Origin: Skermanella rosea
Lineage (GTDB): Bacteria; Pseudomonadota; Alphaproteobacteria; Azospirillales; Azospirillaceae
DNA: 64,000 nucleotides
Direction: 5' to 3'
Assembly (NCBI RefSeq): GCF_016806835.2
Contig: NZ_CP086112.1
Span: 266,001-330,000 of the forward strand
Below are positions 8,459 to 16,700 of this stretch, piece by piece (position 1 is the first letter of the stretch; each line of letters starts with the position of its first letter). The notes beneath the pieces are model-generated. The model did no database searches. It was not told the origin of the DNA and was given only the letters and a program-made list of their open reading frames with translations. The position numbers were made by a program, and so were the translations under genes.

Positions 8459-9869
8459 ATGCAGCCGCAGCCCGATGTTCTGCCCGACGACCCAGCCGCC
8501 CTGAAGGCGATCATCCTCGCCCAGCGTGAGGAGATGGCCCGCGCCAGGGCGTCGGCGCTGGCCTTCGAGGCCCTGGTCCAGGCGCTTCGGATCCAGATCG
8601 CCAGGCTGCGGCGGCAGCGGTTCGGACCGAGTTCGGAGCGGATCGACCGTGAGCTCGAGCAACTCCAGCTGACGCTCGAGGACGTCGAGGTGGCGATTGC
8701 CGCCAACGATGCTTCGGGCGAACATTCCGATGCCGATGACGCCGGGGAGGAGCCGGCATTACCGAGAGGCGAACCCCGCCGACGGGGTAAACCGCGCCTT
8801 CGCGACGACGCGCCGCGCGAGCGGATCGTGCTCGATCCCGGCGACCACTGCCCCGACTGCGGAGGCCCGCTTCGTCTGCTCGGCGAGGACTTGTCCGAGG
8901 TTCTCGAGTTCGTCGCGGCCAAGCTCAAGGTGATCGAGACCAGGAGGCCGAAGAAGTCCTGCCGGGTGTGCGAGAGGATCGTCCAGGAGCCGGCACCGCC
9001 CCGGCCGATCCGGCGGGGAATGGCGGGTCCCGCCCTGCTGGCCCATGTCCTGGTCTCGAAGTTCGACGATCACCTTCCCCTGTACCGCCAGGGCGAGATC
9101 TTCGCCCGGATGGGGGCCGACATTCCCCGGTCCACCCTGATCGACTGGTGCGGCCAGGCGGTCGCGACCCTGCGGCCCCTGACCGACCTGATCCGCGCCG
9201 AGGTCATGCGGTCGGACCGGCTGCATGCCGATGATACGCCGATCCGCGTCCTTGATCCGGGACGCCGCGCCGTCGAGGGCAAACCCCGCGGGGTCAAGGA
9301 AGGGCGGATCTGGGTCTATCTCCGCGACGACCGGCCCTGGGGCGGGAGCGATCCGCCCGCCGTGACCTACTTCTTCTCGCCCGACCGCAAGGGCGAGCAC
9401 CCGCAGGCCCATCTCGCGGGCTTCGAGGGCGTGTTGCAAGCCGATGCCTACGGCGGCTTCAGGAAGCTCTACGAGCCGGGCGCCGAGGGCCATCGGCGCA
9501 TCCGCGAGGCGGCATGCTGGGCTCATCTGCGCCGCGCCTTCCACGACGTCTGGAAGTCCACCGGCTCCCCGATCGCCTTCGAGGCGCTGGAGCGGATCGG
9601 CGTCCTGTACGACATCGAGCGCGAGATCACCGGACAGTCGGCTGAGGAGCGCCGCCGCATTCGGCAGGAGCGAAGCCGGGGTCTCGTCACAGCCTTCCAG
9701 GCCTGGTGCGAGGACCGGCTCCGGCGCATTCCCGGCAAGGGCGACCTGCCGACAGCGATGCGCTACTTCCTCAAGCGCGTCGAGGCCTTCTCCCTGTTCC
9801 TCGAGGACGGGCGCGTCGCCATGGACAACAACCCGGCCGAGCGGGCGATCCGGCCGATCTCGGTGGGCA
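8459..9869 (+). pseudogene. tnpC: IS66 TnpC transposase, 5' part, split by RIT element
   Basis: This encodes the N-terminal leucine-zipper region, zinc finger (DHCPDCGG...CRVC) and most of the DDE domain of the IS66 transposase, with RLHADDTPIRVL, LQADAYGGF and DNNPAERAIRPISVGR. The reading departs from IS66 after GGC AG at 9869-9870, where the RIT terminal repeat starts. The open frame continues to 10201 only by chance. The missing C-terminus is found at 16250-16465, so the gene is split, not deleted. Confidence 0.88.
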
Positions 9870-9894
9870 GGAACTATGTGCAGCCGTCGATTAT
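9867..9894 (+). repeat. RIT left terminal inverted repeat
   Basis: Core GAACTATGTGCAGCCGTCGA. It is perfectly matched in inverted orientation at 14503-14530. The repeat begins where IS66 tnpC similarity ends, so it marks the element boundary. Confidence 0.85.
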
Positions 9895-9970
9895 GTGCAG
9901 TTCGCCGGAGTTCCGGGGCCTGAGCCGGAGACACCACGGCGTTCCCGGTCCCAGGCGAACTGCCCATAAT
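9890..9970. repeat. Subterminal palindrome at the RIT left end
   Basis: ATTATGTGCAGTTCGCC (9890-9906) and GGCGAACTGCCCATAAT (9954-9970) are inverted with one mismatch pair and a 47-nt spacer. The inner arm touches the stop codon of the third recombinase gene (9971). A related motif occurs inside the right end at about 13229-13247. Such paired subterminal sites are plausible recombinase-binding sites; that role is inference. Confidence 0.65.
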
Positions 9971-10981
9971 TCAGAGGCTCTGCAGGAACTGCATCAGCGG
10001 ATCCGGCGGCCGGTACCGCGGCGCTCCGCCCTCCGGGGGCTGCAGATGGCTGAGAGCGTGCTCCTTCATCGAGAGGTCGGCCTCGATGTACATGTGCGTG
10101 GTCGCGGGGCTCTCGTGCCCAAGCCACAGCGCGATGACCGTGATGTCGACCCCGGACTGCAGCAGGTGCATGGCCGTGGTGTGCCGGATCGTATGCGGTG
10201 AGATCGATCGGCCGAGCAATTGGGGATGGCTCACCGCCGCGGCCTTGACGCACAGGGCAAGACGTTGGGTGACGTTCGAGCGCGTCATCGCCGTTCCGGC
10301 CCGGTTCGGGAACAGCAGGCTTTCGTCCGCCACGGGGGCGAGCCGTTTCCTCCAGGACCGCACCAGCACCGCGGTCGAGCGCCACAGGGGCACGCTGCGC
10401 TGCTTGCGGCCCTTGCCCCGGAGGTGAACGCAGGGCGACCCGTCGAGCACGGCGTCCCGGACGCGCAGGCCGATCACTTCCGAGACCCGCGCCCCGGTGT
10501 TGTAGAGCACGGTGAGGAGCCCACGGTCACGTTGGCCGGTCCAGGTGTCGGGATCGGGAGCCTCCAGGATGGCCTGGATCTCGTCACGGGAGAGGAACCC
10601 GAGCAGGGGCCGGTCGAACCGCTTCAGAGGGACGGACAGCGTCCTCTCGATGACGGGCAGCGCCGAGAGGTCGTGGTGCGCCGCGTACTTGAGGAAGGAC
10701 CGGATGGCGACCAGGCGCGCGTTGCGGCTGCGCGCGCCGTTGTTGCGCTCCGTCTCCAGGTGGTCCAGGAAGGCCAGGACCAGCCCGACGTCCAGGTCGG
10801 TGAGGCTGATGGAGGTCGGCGCCTTGCCGACCTGCCGCTCGGCGAACCGGAGCAGCAGCCGGAACGTGTCCCGGTAGGCGGCGATGGTCCGGGGACTGAC
10901 GTCCCGGTGCTGCATCAGGTGTTCGGCGAAGAAGCGCTGGAGCAGGGTCGCGAACGACGGCGGTGCGGCGGTCTCAGCCAT
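9971..10981 (-). CDS. RIT tyrosine recombinase, third gene
   Basis: The 336-aa phage-integrase-family protein has an N-terminal SAM-like core-binding domain (about 10-110) and a catalytic domain with Arg in YNTGARVSEVIGLR, HTIRHTTAMHLL (His-x-x-Arg), WLGHESPATT and the Tyr nucleophile in HMYIEADL. It overlaps the second recombinase by 8 bp. RIT elements use three different recombinases translated in series; which one cuts which strand is not known. Confidence 0.88.
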   Translation of the reverse strand: MAETAAPPSFATLLQRFFAEHLMQHRDVSPRTIAAYRDTFRLLLRFAERQVGKAPTSISLTDLDVGLVLAFLDHLETERNNGARSRNARLVAIRSFLKYAAHHDLSALPVIERTLSVPLKRFDRPLLGFLSRDEIQAILEAPDPDTWTGQRDRGLLTVLYNTGARVSEVIGLRVRDAVLDGSPCVHLRGKGRKQRSVPLWRSTAVLVRSWRKRLAPVADESLLFPNRAGTAMTRSNVTQRLALCVKAAAVSHPQLLGRSISPHTIRHTTAMHLLQSGVDITVIALWLGHESPATTHMYIEADLSMKEHALSHLQPPEGGAPRYRPPDPLMQFLQSL

Positions 10982-11936
10982 GGCCGTCCTCCCCGAAGCC
11001 CGAGGCGAACCGCTCGAACCGCTGCCCGGCCGCGGCCATCAGCTCGGGCACGCCGCTGAGGTACCAATAGGTGTCGGAGGCCTTGGCGTGGCCGACGTAG
11101 GTCGTCAGCGCCAGCATGGCGTTGTCGATGTCGGCCCCCTGCACGTGCCACAGCAGGACCCGCCGGCAGATGAAGGTGTGGCGCAGGTCGTGGATCCGGG
11201 GCGCCGTATGGCTGCCCCGGGCGGTCCATCCCAGGGCGGCGCGAAGCCCTGCGAAGACGTAATGGACGGTCCGATCCGGCAGGCCGGCGCCCGACGGCGA
11301 CACGAAGAAGAAGGCGTCGGGGTCGGGCGCGACGTAGCGTTGCCGCACTGCGGCGTACCGGCCGAGCGCCTGCGTGACCGTAGGATGCAGGGGCAGGAGC
11401 CGGGACTTGCAGAACTTGGTCCGCCGCACCGTCAGCCGGTTCAGGGTGAGATCGACGTCGCCGCAGCGTAGGTGCAGGGCTTCCGAGAGGCGCAGCCCCG
11501 TCGCCGCGATCAGGCCGAACAGCGTCTCGTAGGTGGCCGGCCGCAGCGTGCCCGGCGGGGGAAGCCGCCCGGCCGCCGCCACGAGGTCCGCGATCTCAAC
11601 CTCGGTGTAGATGTGCGGCGTGAGCCGGCGGTGCGCCCGGCCGAACACGCCGGTGGCCGGGACCTCCGTGCCGGGGTCGGTCCGGGCGAGGTGCCGGGCG
11701 AACGGCCGGACGGTCTCCAGCCGGCGCGCCCAGGTGATCGGGGTGGCCCGCGTGGCCTGCCCCCGCGCCCAGGTCAGGATGATCCCGGACGTCAGCGGGC
11801 CGGTGTGGCCGGACTGGTCGGCGAAGCGGGCGAACGCCATCAGCTGGGTCCCGGAGATCTCGAGCGCGAACCCGAGGCGTCGGCGCTCGTCCAGGTAGTC
11901 CTGGACCAGGGACTGCATCGAGGGGGCCGGCGTCAT
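10974..11936 (-). CDS. RIT tyrosine recombinase, second gene
   Basis: The 320-aa protein has catalytic-domain motifs AATGLRLSEALHLRCGDVD (Arg), HDLRHTFICRR (His-x-x-Arg), VGHAKASDTYWYL (His and Tyr). It starts in a 4-bp ATGA overlap with the first recombinase gene and overlaps the third by 8 bp, so the three are probably translated from one message. All catalytic residues are present. Confidence 0.88.
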   Translation of the reverse strand: MTPAPSMQSLVQDYLDERRRLGFALEISGTQLMAFARFADQSGHTGPLTSGIILTWARGQATRATPITWARRLETVRPFARHLARTDPGTEVPATGVFGRAHRRLTPHIYTEVEIADLVAAAGRLPPPGTLRPATYETLFGLIAATGLRLSEALHLRCGDVDLTLNRLTVRRTKFCKSRLLPLHPTVTQALGRYAAVRQRYVAPDPDAFFFVSPSGAGLPDRTVHYVFAGLRAALGWTARGSHTAPRIHDLRHTFICRRVLLWHVQGADIDNAMLALTTYVGHAKASDTYWYLSGVPELMAAAGQRFERFASGFGEDGHG

Positions 11937-13183
11937 GGCGTCCTCCCGGGCCAGGGCGACGCCACCGCCGCCAACCGGTCCACGTCGACCTTCGCGTAGA
12001 TCGCCGAGGTGTCGAGGCTGCGGTGCCGGAGGACATCGGCGACCTCCTTCAGCGGCGTGCCGGCCCGCAGCAGCCGGCTCGCCATGCTGTGGCGGAGGAT
12101 GTGGACCCGGGACCGTGTCCAGCCGCAGCGCCGATAGGCGTCCCGCGCCGCCCTCCGCACGACCCCCGGACCGATCGGCTCGTCGTAGGGGGCGACGTGG
12201 CGGACGAACACGGCCCGGTTCGCGGTCTGCGGTCGCTCGGCCTGGAGATAGTCGGCGATCGCCCGGCCGGTCTCCGCCGGCAGGGGAAGGATGTCGACGC
12301 GCCGCGACTTGCTGGCGGCCAGGCGCAGCGTGCCCGCGTGCCAGTCGATGTCCTCGAGGCGCAGCGCGACGACCTCGGCGGCGCGCAGGCCGAGGTCGAC
12401 CAGGCAGCGCACCATGGCATAGGCCCGCCTGGACGACGGGAACGGCGGGTCGAAGGAGTGAAGCATCTGCTCGACCTCGGCCTCGGAGAGCGTTTCGGGC
12501 AGCGCGGCCAGACGCCAGTGGGCCGCGCTGGGAATGGCGCCGAGTAGCGCCTCGACCCGGTCGCCCGAGAGGGCGCGGAAGCGCAGGTAGCAGCGCAGGG
12601 CGCCCCCGATCACGGCGACGGTCCCGGCGCTGCGCGGTTCGTCCCGTCCCAGGACGAACCGCCGGAGTTCATCCGGCGCGATGTCCGACGCGACGATGGG
12701 TCCGGAGCCGAACCGGCCAACCAGGAAACGGCGAAGGATGTTCACGCGCCCCTCGCGCGTGGTGGCCGCCAGCCCGCCGACCTGGTCCATGTACCGGTCG
12801 AAGGCGGCCAGTTCGGTTCGGAGGGGATCCGCCTTCCCGGCCCCAGCCGCAATCGCGCCACTGGCGCGCAGGACCACGAACAAGTGGGAGAGGGCGGCCC
12901 TGATCTCGTGCGGCATGCGGCGAACCGGCGCCGGGCAGTCGCACTTGGGCAGATGGTCGGCGAGGAAGCGCCGTGCGGTCATCTCGTCGATGCGGTCCAG
13001 GCCGAGCTGCTCGGCGGTTGCCCAGTGGGCGAAGTGGGCAACGCAGTAGACATAGATGCGCGCGGTACTGACCGCGTAGCGCCTGCCCAGGAGATACGAG
13101 CAGTACCCAGGAGCGTACGGCCCGAGAACGCTGTCCATGAGCCAGCTGCGCGTCTGCGGCGGCACGATATTGACTTCATCCAT
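11933..13183 (-). CDS. RIT tyrosine recombinase, first gene
   Basis: About 416 aa from the ATG at 13183; CAGGAG lies 6 nt upstream of it, which favours this over the ATG at 13189 or 13225. It has an N-terminal core-binding region, then catalytic motifs LGLRAAEVVALRLEDID, HILRHSMASRLL, VLRHRSLDTSAIY. A cysteine pair (KCDCPAPVRR, about residue 90) is unusual for integrases but common in this RIT subgroup as far as I recall. It is the first gene of the trio. Confidence 0.87.
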   Translation of the reverse strand: MDEVNIVPPQTRSWLMDSVLGPYAPGYCSYLLGRRYAVSTARIYVYCVAHFAHWATAEQLGLDRIDEMTARRFLADHLPKCDCPAPVRRMPHEIRAALSHLFVVLRASGAIAAGAGKADPLRTELAAFDRYMDQVGGLAATTREGRVNILRRFLVGRFGSGPIVASDIAPDELRRFVLGRDEPRSAGTVAVIGGALRCYLRFRALSGDRVEALLGAIPSAAHWRLAALPETLSEAEVEQMLHSFDPPFPSSRRAYAMVRCLVDLGLRAAEVVALRLEDIDWHAGTLRLAASKSRRVDILPLPAETGRAIADYLQAERPQTANRAVFVRHVAPYDEPIGPGVVRRAARDAYRRCGWTRSRVHILRHSMASRLLRAGTPLKEVADVLRHRSLDTSAIYAKVDVDRLAAVASPWPGRTP

Positions 13184-13251
13184 GACCATCTCCTGCAAAG
13201 GGGGAACCGCCTCACAGGAGAGCACCAGGATTATGCACAGTGCGACTCATA

Positions 13252-14431
13252 CCAAGAGCTCTAAAGATTGACCTGTGCCCAGTCGCGGGTAGCGATGCTC
13301 TGGATTTTCCCCTGGGTTGAGGCGAGAACATTCCAGGCGTTGCAGCAGGCATCGAGGATGTCCTGGTATTTTGGGAAGACCCTGTTGCTGAGGTAGTTCT
13401 GTCGCAGGAACTGCCAGATGTTCTCGACTGGGTTCAACTCGGGAGCATAGGGCGGCAGGTGGAGTAGGGAGATGTTGTCCGGAAGCTTCAGCTTCCCGCC
13501 GTCCTGATGCCATCCCGCGCCGTCCAGAGTGAGTACGGCGTGGTGGCCGGGCAGGACAGAGGCGCTGATCTCGACGAGGTGCCTGTTCATCATGTCGATG
13601 TTCACGGTAGGCAGGACGAGTGCGACGCCGACATCGCGGGCCGGGCAGACGGCGCCGAAGATGTAGGCCCACTCGTAGCGGAGGTCCCTGGGCCGGCGTG
13701 GCCGGCTGCCCTTGGCGGCCCAGACGTATGTCAGGGTTCCCTGCTGGCCGACACGGGCTTCGTCCTGCCACCACAGTTCGACCGGTTTGTCGCGGGCGTG
13801 CTCCGGGATCGCACCGGCGACCAAGTCGGCAAAGTTTTTTTATGCGCCTCAAGGGCATGGCTGTCCTGGTTCGGGTGCTGCGGCCGGGCCGACAGGCGCA
13901 CGAAGCCGAGGCGGCCGAGGAGCGTGCCGACGGTCTTCACGGCAATCCTCACGCCGAATTCCCGCTCGATGCGCGCGGCCAGATCGCAGCGGCGCCACCG
14001 CACGACACCGTCCACCTCGGGGGTCGGCCCTGTGCGTACCCAATCGGCGACCACCTCTTCCTGCTCCGGTGTCAGCAGGGGAGTGCGTCCCGGCGCCTTA
14101 CGGTCCGACAAGCCCGACGGTCCCTGCGCATTATAGCGATGCACCCAGTCCCGCAGCGTCTGCCGGTCCATCCCGGTCGCGCGTGCCGCGGCCTCGCGGG
14201 ACGAGCCCTCCAGCAACAGCGCAATCGCCAGAAGCCGCCGAACTGCATCGGCGTCCGATGTCCGTGTCGCCCGCAACCGAAGCTCCGCCGCTCCAAGCTC
14301 AAGCCGTGTCAGCGCAACCGCAACCATCCTCAACAATCCATCGCCAATTTCCAACGATGGATCGAATCATACTTCCTCAAATTTGGGAATCCCGGAACCG
14401 TAACTCACGAGTCACGCTCTTCGGCCCTTGG
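13252..14431 (-). mobile_element. IS630-family element inside the RIT right end
   Basis: The transposase frames fill 13261-14354. The ends are imperfect inverted repeats (CTCATACCAAGAGC near 13245-13258; CCCTTGGTATCAGT near 14425-14438), and the dinucleotide TA flanks both sides (13250-13251 and 14432-14433), the expected IS630/Tc1 target. It separates the first recombinase promoter region from the RIT terminal repeat at 14503. Confidence 0.8.
13261..14354 (-). CDS. IS630-family transposase, two frames joined by -1 frameshift
   Basis: Frame one (14354 to about 13840) holds the helix-turn-helix (SSREAAARATGMDRQTLRDWVHRYN; GVRIAVKTVGTLLGRLGF). Frame two (to 13261) holds the DDE domain: LWWQDEARVGQQG (Asp), VLTLDGAGWH (Asp), PPYAPELNPVENIW (Glu). 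They join at an A7 run (minus strand CATAAAAAAACTTT, 13836-13849). A -1 slip there gives the normal HKKNFADLV continuation, as in many IS630 elements. The gene is probably functional by programmed frameshifting, though a chance indel cannot be excluded. Confidence 0.82.
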
Positions 14432-14502
14432 TATCAGTCCGAATACCGTCGAAAGTCTTGCAGTCCCTCGCCGCCAGCGCAGAGGTCAGGCCAAGGATGG
14501 CG

Positions 14503-14530
14503 ATAATCGACGGCTGCACATAGTTCCTGC
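14503..14530 (-). repeat. RIT right terminal inverted repeat
   Basis: Exact reverse complement of 9867-9894. It is followed by CTATGGATAGATTCG and a second half-palindrome (CATAGCAG at 16244-16251 once the IS1595 insertion is removed), after which IS66 tnpC coding sequence resumes. Confidence 0.85.
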
Positions 14531-14635
14531 TATGGATAGATTCGCGGTCTTATGTAGCAGACACCACCAGTACCGACTTGCCCGGAAGGCTTCGCCCGAG
14601 GACCATATCCTTTTCTGATCAAGGAGATAAGGGAC

Positions 14636-15067
14636 ATGGCCGAGGCGCATGTTGTCGCCGCCCTGAAGGACAAACGGGCCGAGTTGTCCGGCGTCATCGC
14701 CGATCTGGAGAAGCGGATCGGCCAACACCGGGCTGATCTGCTGCATGTTGACGCTGTCCTGCGGCTGTTCGCGCCCGAGTTCGAGCCGGCGGCGATCGCG
14801 GCGAAGGCGGTACGACGGCACAATGGCTGGTTCAGGCCGGGCGAACTGGCCCGGATGGTGCTGGACATCCTGCGCATGGCGCCGGCGCCGCTGGCCATCC
14901 GGGAAATCACGGTCCAGGTGATGGAGCGCCGTGGCCTGGATCCGGACGACCGGCGGACGGCGGAACTGCTGCGCAAGCTGGTCAACAACGCCCTGAACCG
15001 CCAGGCGACCGACCTGGTCGAGCGGCTCCAGGACGGCTCCCTGGTCAGCTGGCAGGTGCGCGCCTGA
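14636..15067 (+). CDS. IS1595 passenger protein of unknown function
   Basis: The 143-aa protein is helical, beginning MAEAHVVAALKDKRAELSGVIADLEKRI with heptad-like spacing (probable coiled coil), followed by a compact domain FRPGELARMVLDILRMAPAPLAIREITVQVM that looks like a winged-helix repressor-type fold. It lies inside the IS1595 inverted repeats, tail-to-tail with the transposase (23-bp overlap of 3' ends). Passenger genes are known in IS1595 subgroups. A regulatory or DNA-binding role is inference. Confidence 0.75.
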   Translation: MAEAHVVAALKDKRAELSGVIADLEKRIGQHRADLLHVDAVLRLFAPEFEPAAIAAKAVRRHNGWFRPGELARMVLDILRMAPAPLAIREITVQVMERRGLDPDDRRTAELLRKLVNNALNRQATDLVERLQDGSLVSWQVRA

Positions 15068-16064
15068 TCAGGCGGCTGCGCTGCCAATAGCCGCAGAAGT
15101 CCACCGACGGGCGGGTGCGGGTGACCAGGACGATCACCAGGCGGACCTGCAGGCCGTTGCTGTCCCGCCGGTGATCCTCCTTCCAGGAGGCTTCCTGGGC
15201 ATAGCGGATCAGATAGACCCCGGAGATGCGGTGATGATGGCCCATTTCGCCCCGGCGGAGCCGGGCAAAGCAGGCTTCCGCCTGGTTGGTGCAGGCCTCG
15301 GCGTTGGCATACTCGACCGAGTGGTTGATCCGCCGGGTGTCGAACCGGGCATGCAGCGCGTTCCAGGCCGGGGACTCGTCCGCATGCACCGTCGTGGCAC
15401 GATCGACCCGGGCCTTGATGAAGCCGAGGGCCGCATCCTCGCTGTCGAACACCGCCGGGACCGTGCCGCCCAGACTGGTGCCGGACAGCGCGCGTTCCCG
15501 GATCACCACGACGACCTGGCGCCTGCCGCTCCGGTTCTCCGCCAGGCGCCGATCCTTGCGGTCCTCCTTCCGGTTCTCGGGCCGGACGTATCCGCCGACG
15601 TAACAGCCGTCGATCTCGACATGCCGCCCGGCGCCGCCGAGCTGCCGGTTCCGGAACTCCGCCGCCATCGCTTCCCGGATCTTGTGGGCCAGCACGAAGG
15701 CGGTCTTGTACTGGACGCCGAGGTCGCGGGAGAGCGCCAGCGCGGCCTTGCCCTTGACTTCGTCGCAGAAGATCACGACCGCAGCCAGGTAGTCGCGGAT
15801 TTCCAGCTTGTGGAACGCGAACAAGGTTCCCGAGGTCGGGCTGAAATCCCGGCGGCATGCCTTGCAGCGGAACCGCGGCGCTCCGCTGGGCCGTGGACAG
15901 GCCCAGCAGGTCGGACAGTCGCAGTGCGGGCACACCGGCGCTCCGTCGCTCTCGGGCCAGCGGATCGTACGGAACATTGTCCAGGCCTCATCCTCGTCCA
16001 TCCGAAGCACCTGCTTCAGGCTGATCGTCCGGGCGGCGGCGGTGAGGAGAAAGTGCTGCGACAT
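15045..16064 (-). CDS. IS1595-family transposase
   Basis: The 339-aa product has an N-terminal zinc ribbon (CPHCDCPTCWAC...CKACRRDFSPTSGT), a helix region, and the DDE/N domain with VEIDGCYVGGY (Asp), TVHADESPAWNAL (Asp) and HSVEYANAEACTNQAEACFARLRRGEMGHH (the Asn/Glu/His region of ISXO2-like DDE domains). Length and layout match IS1595 transposases. It appears intact. Confidence 0.9.
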   Translation of the reverse strand: MSQHFLLTAAARTISLKQVLRMDEDEAWTMFRTIRWPESDGAPVCPHCDCPTCWACPRPSGAPRFRCKACRRDFSPTSGTLFAFHKLEIRDYLAAVVIFCDEVKGKAALALSRDLGVQYKTAFVLAHKIREAMAAEFRNRQLGGAGRHVEIDGCYVGGYVRPENRKEDRKDRRLAENRSGRRQVVVVIRERALSGTSLGGTVPAVFDSEDAALGFIKARVDRATTVHADESPAWNALHARFDTRRINHSVEYANAEACTNQAEACFARLRRGEMGHHHRISGVYLIRYAQEASWKEDHRRDSNGLQVRLVIVLVTRTRPSVDFCGYWQRSRLIRRAPAS

Positions 16065-16249
16065 GGGCGAACTCCGGTCCGATAACCGCCCGAGCGTACC
16101 GAAACGGGGCAGTCAGCGATGCTGTTTGTTCGTGTTATGTTCTTATTTGCCGCCTCCCCATATCCATCGCGCTGAACCCCTCGCAAGTTATCCTGCAGTC
16201 GATCCCCACTTGGTGGCGTCTGCTACATAAGACCGTAGATTCGCATAGC

Positions 16250-16465
16250 AGAAAGAACTATCTCTTCGCCGGCTCGGACGCCGGCGGCGCCGTGATCGCG
16301 GACGCGATGACGATCATCGAGACGGCCAAGCTCTCGGGCCTCGACCCCGAGGCCTATCTCGCGGCGGTGCTCGACCGCATCGGCGACCATCTGGTCAGCC
16401 GCCTGCACGAACTCCTGCCCTGGAACTGGGCCGCCACCGAGGCTCTCCGGGCACAAGCCGCCTGA
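16250..16465 (+). pseudogene. tnpC: IS66 TnpC transposase, 3' part
   Basis: RKNYLFAGSDAGGAVIADAMTIIETAKLSGLDPEAYL... through ALRAQAA is the standard TnpC C-terminus and continues exactly where 8459-9869 breaks off (SVGR/RKNY). It ends at TGA 16463-16465. It is separated from the 5' part by about 6.4 kb of nested elements. Confidence 0.88.
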
Positions 16466-16466
16466 C

Positions 16467-16688
16467 ATGGCCGCGATCAGCTCCGTCTTCACCATCGCCC
16501 GCGTCGCCGAGATGCTCGGTGAGGACGAGGATCTGCTGCACGAGGTCAATCTCGACATGGAACCCGAGGACGGTGTCCTCTGGATCTACGGCGTCCGAGG
16601 CGAGGAAGTCCTGGCGTTCACTGCCTTCGGCATCGAAAACCTGCGCGACCTCATCCCCCTCTACAAAAAACCCGCCCCTGGGTCTTGA
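16467..16688 (+). CDS. Small IS66-associated ORF
   Basis: A 73-aa acidic protein (MAAISSVFTIARVAEMLGEDEDLLHEVNLDM...) begins 2 bp after the tnpC stop and ends 12 bp before the IS66 right end. The reading looks like a small wHTH/MerR-type or plasmid-addiction fold, but I cannot assign it. Its place inside the IS boundaries makes it an accessory ORF of this IS66 subgroup. Good codon structure argues that it is real. Confidence 0.6.
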   Translation: MAAISSVFTIARVAEMLGEDEDLLHEVNLDMEPEDGVLWIYGVRGEEVLAFTAFGIENLRDLIPLYKKPAPGS

Positions 16689-16700
16689 GCGGCCGGTTAC

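Larger units (their letters stand above)
9867..14530 (-). mobile_element. Recombinase-in-trio (RIT) element, with IS630 inserted near one end
   Basis: Three overlapping tyrosine recombinase genes on one strand (13183 to 9971) define the known RIT class. They are enclosed by a 28-nt inverted repeat: 9867-9894 and, reverse-complemented, 14503-14530, identical in all 28 positions. A second, subterminal motif (GGCGAACTGCCCATAAT at 9954-9970; related sequence ending near 13247 on the other strand) lies inside each end. The IS630 insertion (about 13252-14431) separates the right terminal repeat from the recombinases. It interrupts IS66 tnpC. The outer 4 nt of each repeat may belong to the target. 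Confidence 0.82.
14546..16235 (-). mobile_element. IS1595-family element with passenger gene
   Basis: Inverted repeats GGTCTTATGTAGCAGAC at 14546 and its complement ending at 16234 enclose a minus-strand transposase and a plus-strand passenger gene. The flanking direct repeat TAGATTCGC (14537-14545 and 16236-16244) matches the 8-9 bp target duplication expected of this family. The insertion sits between the RIT right end and the resumed IS66 tnpC. Confidence 0.87.
7580..16700 (+). mobile_element. IS66-family element with nested RIT, IS630 and IS1595 insertions
   Basis: The ends GTAACCGGCCG at 7580-7590 and CGGCCGGTTAC at 16690-16700 are inverted repeats beginning with the GTAA typical of IS66. 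They are flanked by the 8-bp direct repeat CTTCCAGC at 7572-7579 and 16701-16708. The element carries tnpA, tnpB, tnpC and a fourth small ORF. About 6.4 kb of other elements interrupts tnpC, leaving roughly 2.7 kb of IS66 proper, the usual size. Confidence 0.9.

Noticed and set aside
9870-10201. Continuation of the IS66 TnpC frame past 9870
   Set aside because: The sequence there is RIT terminal repeat and the antisense of a recombinase gene; the true TnpC end lies at 16250-16465.
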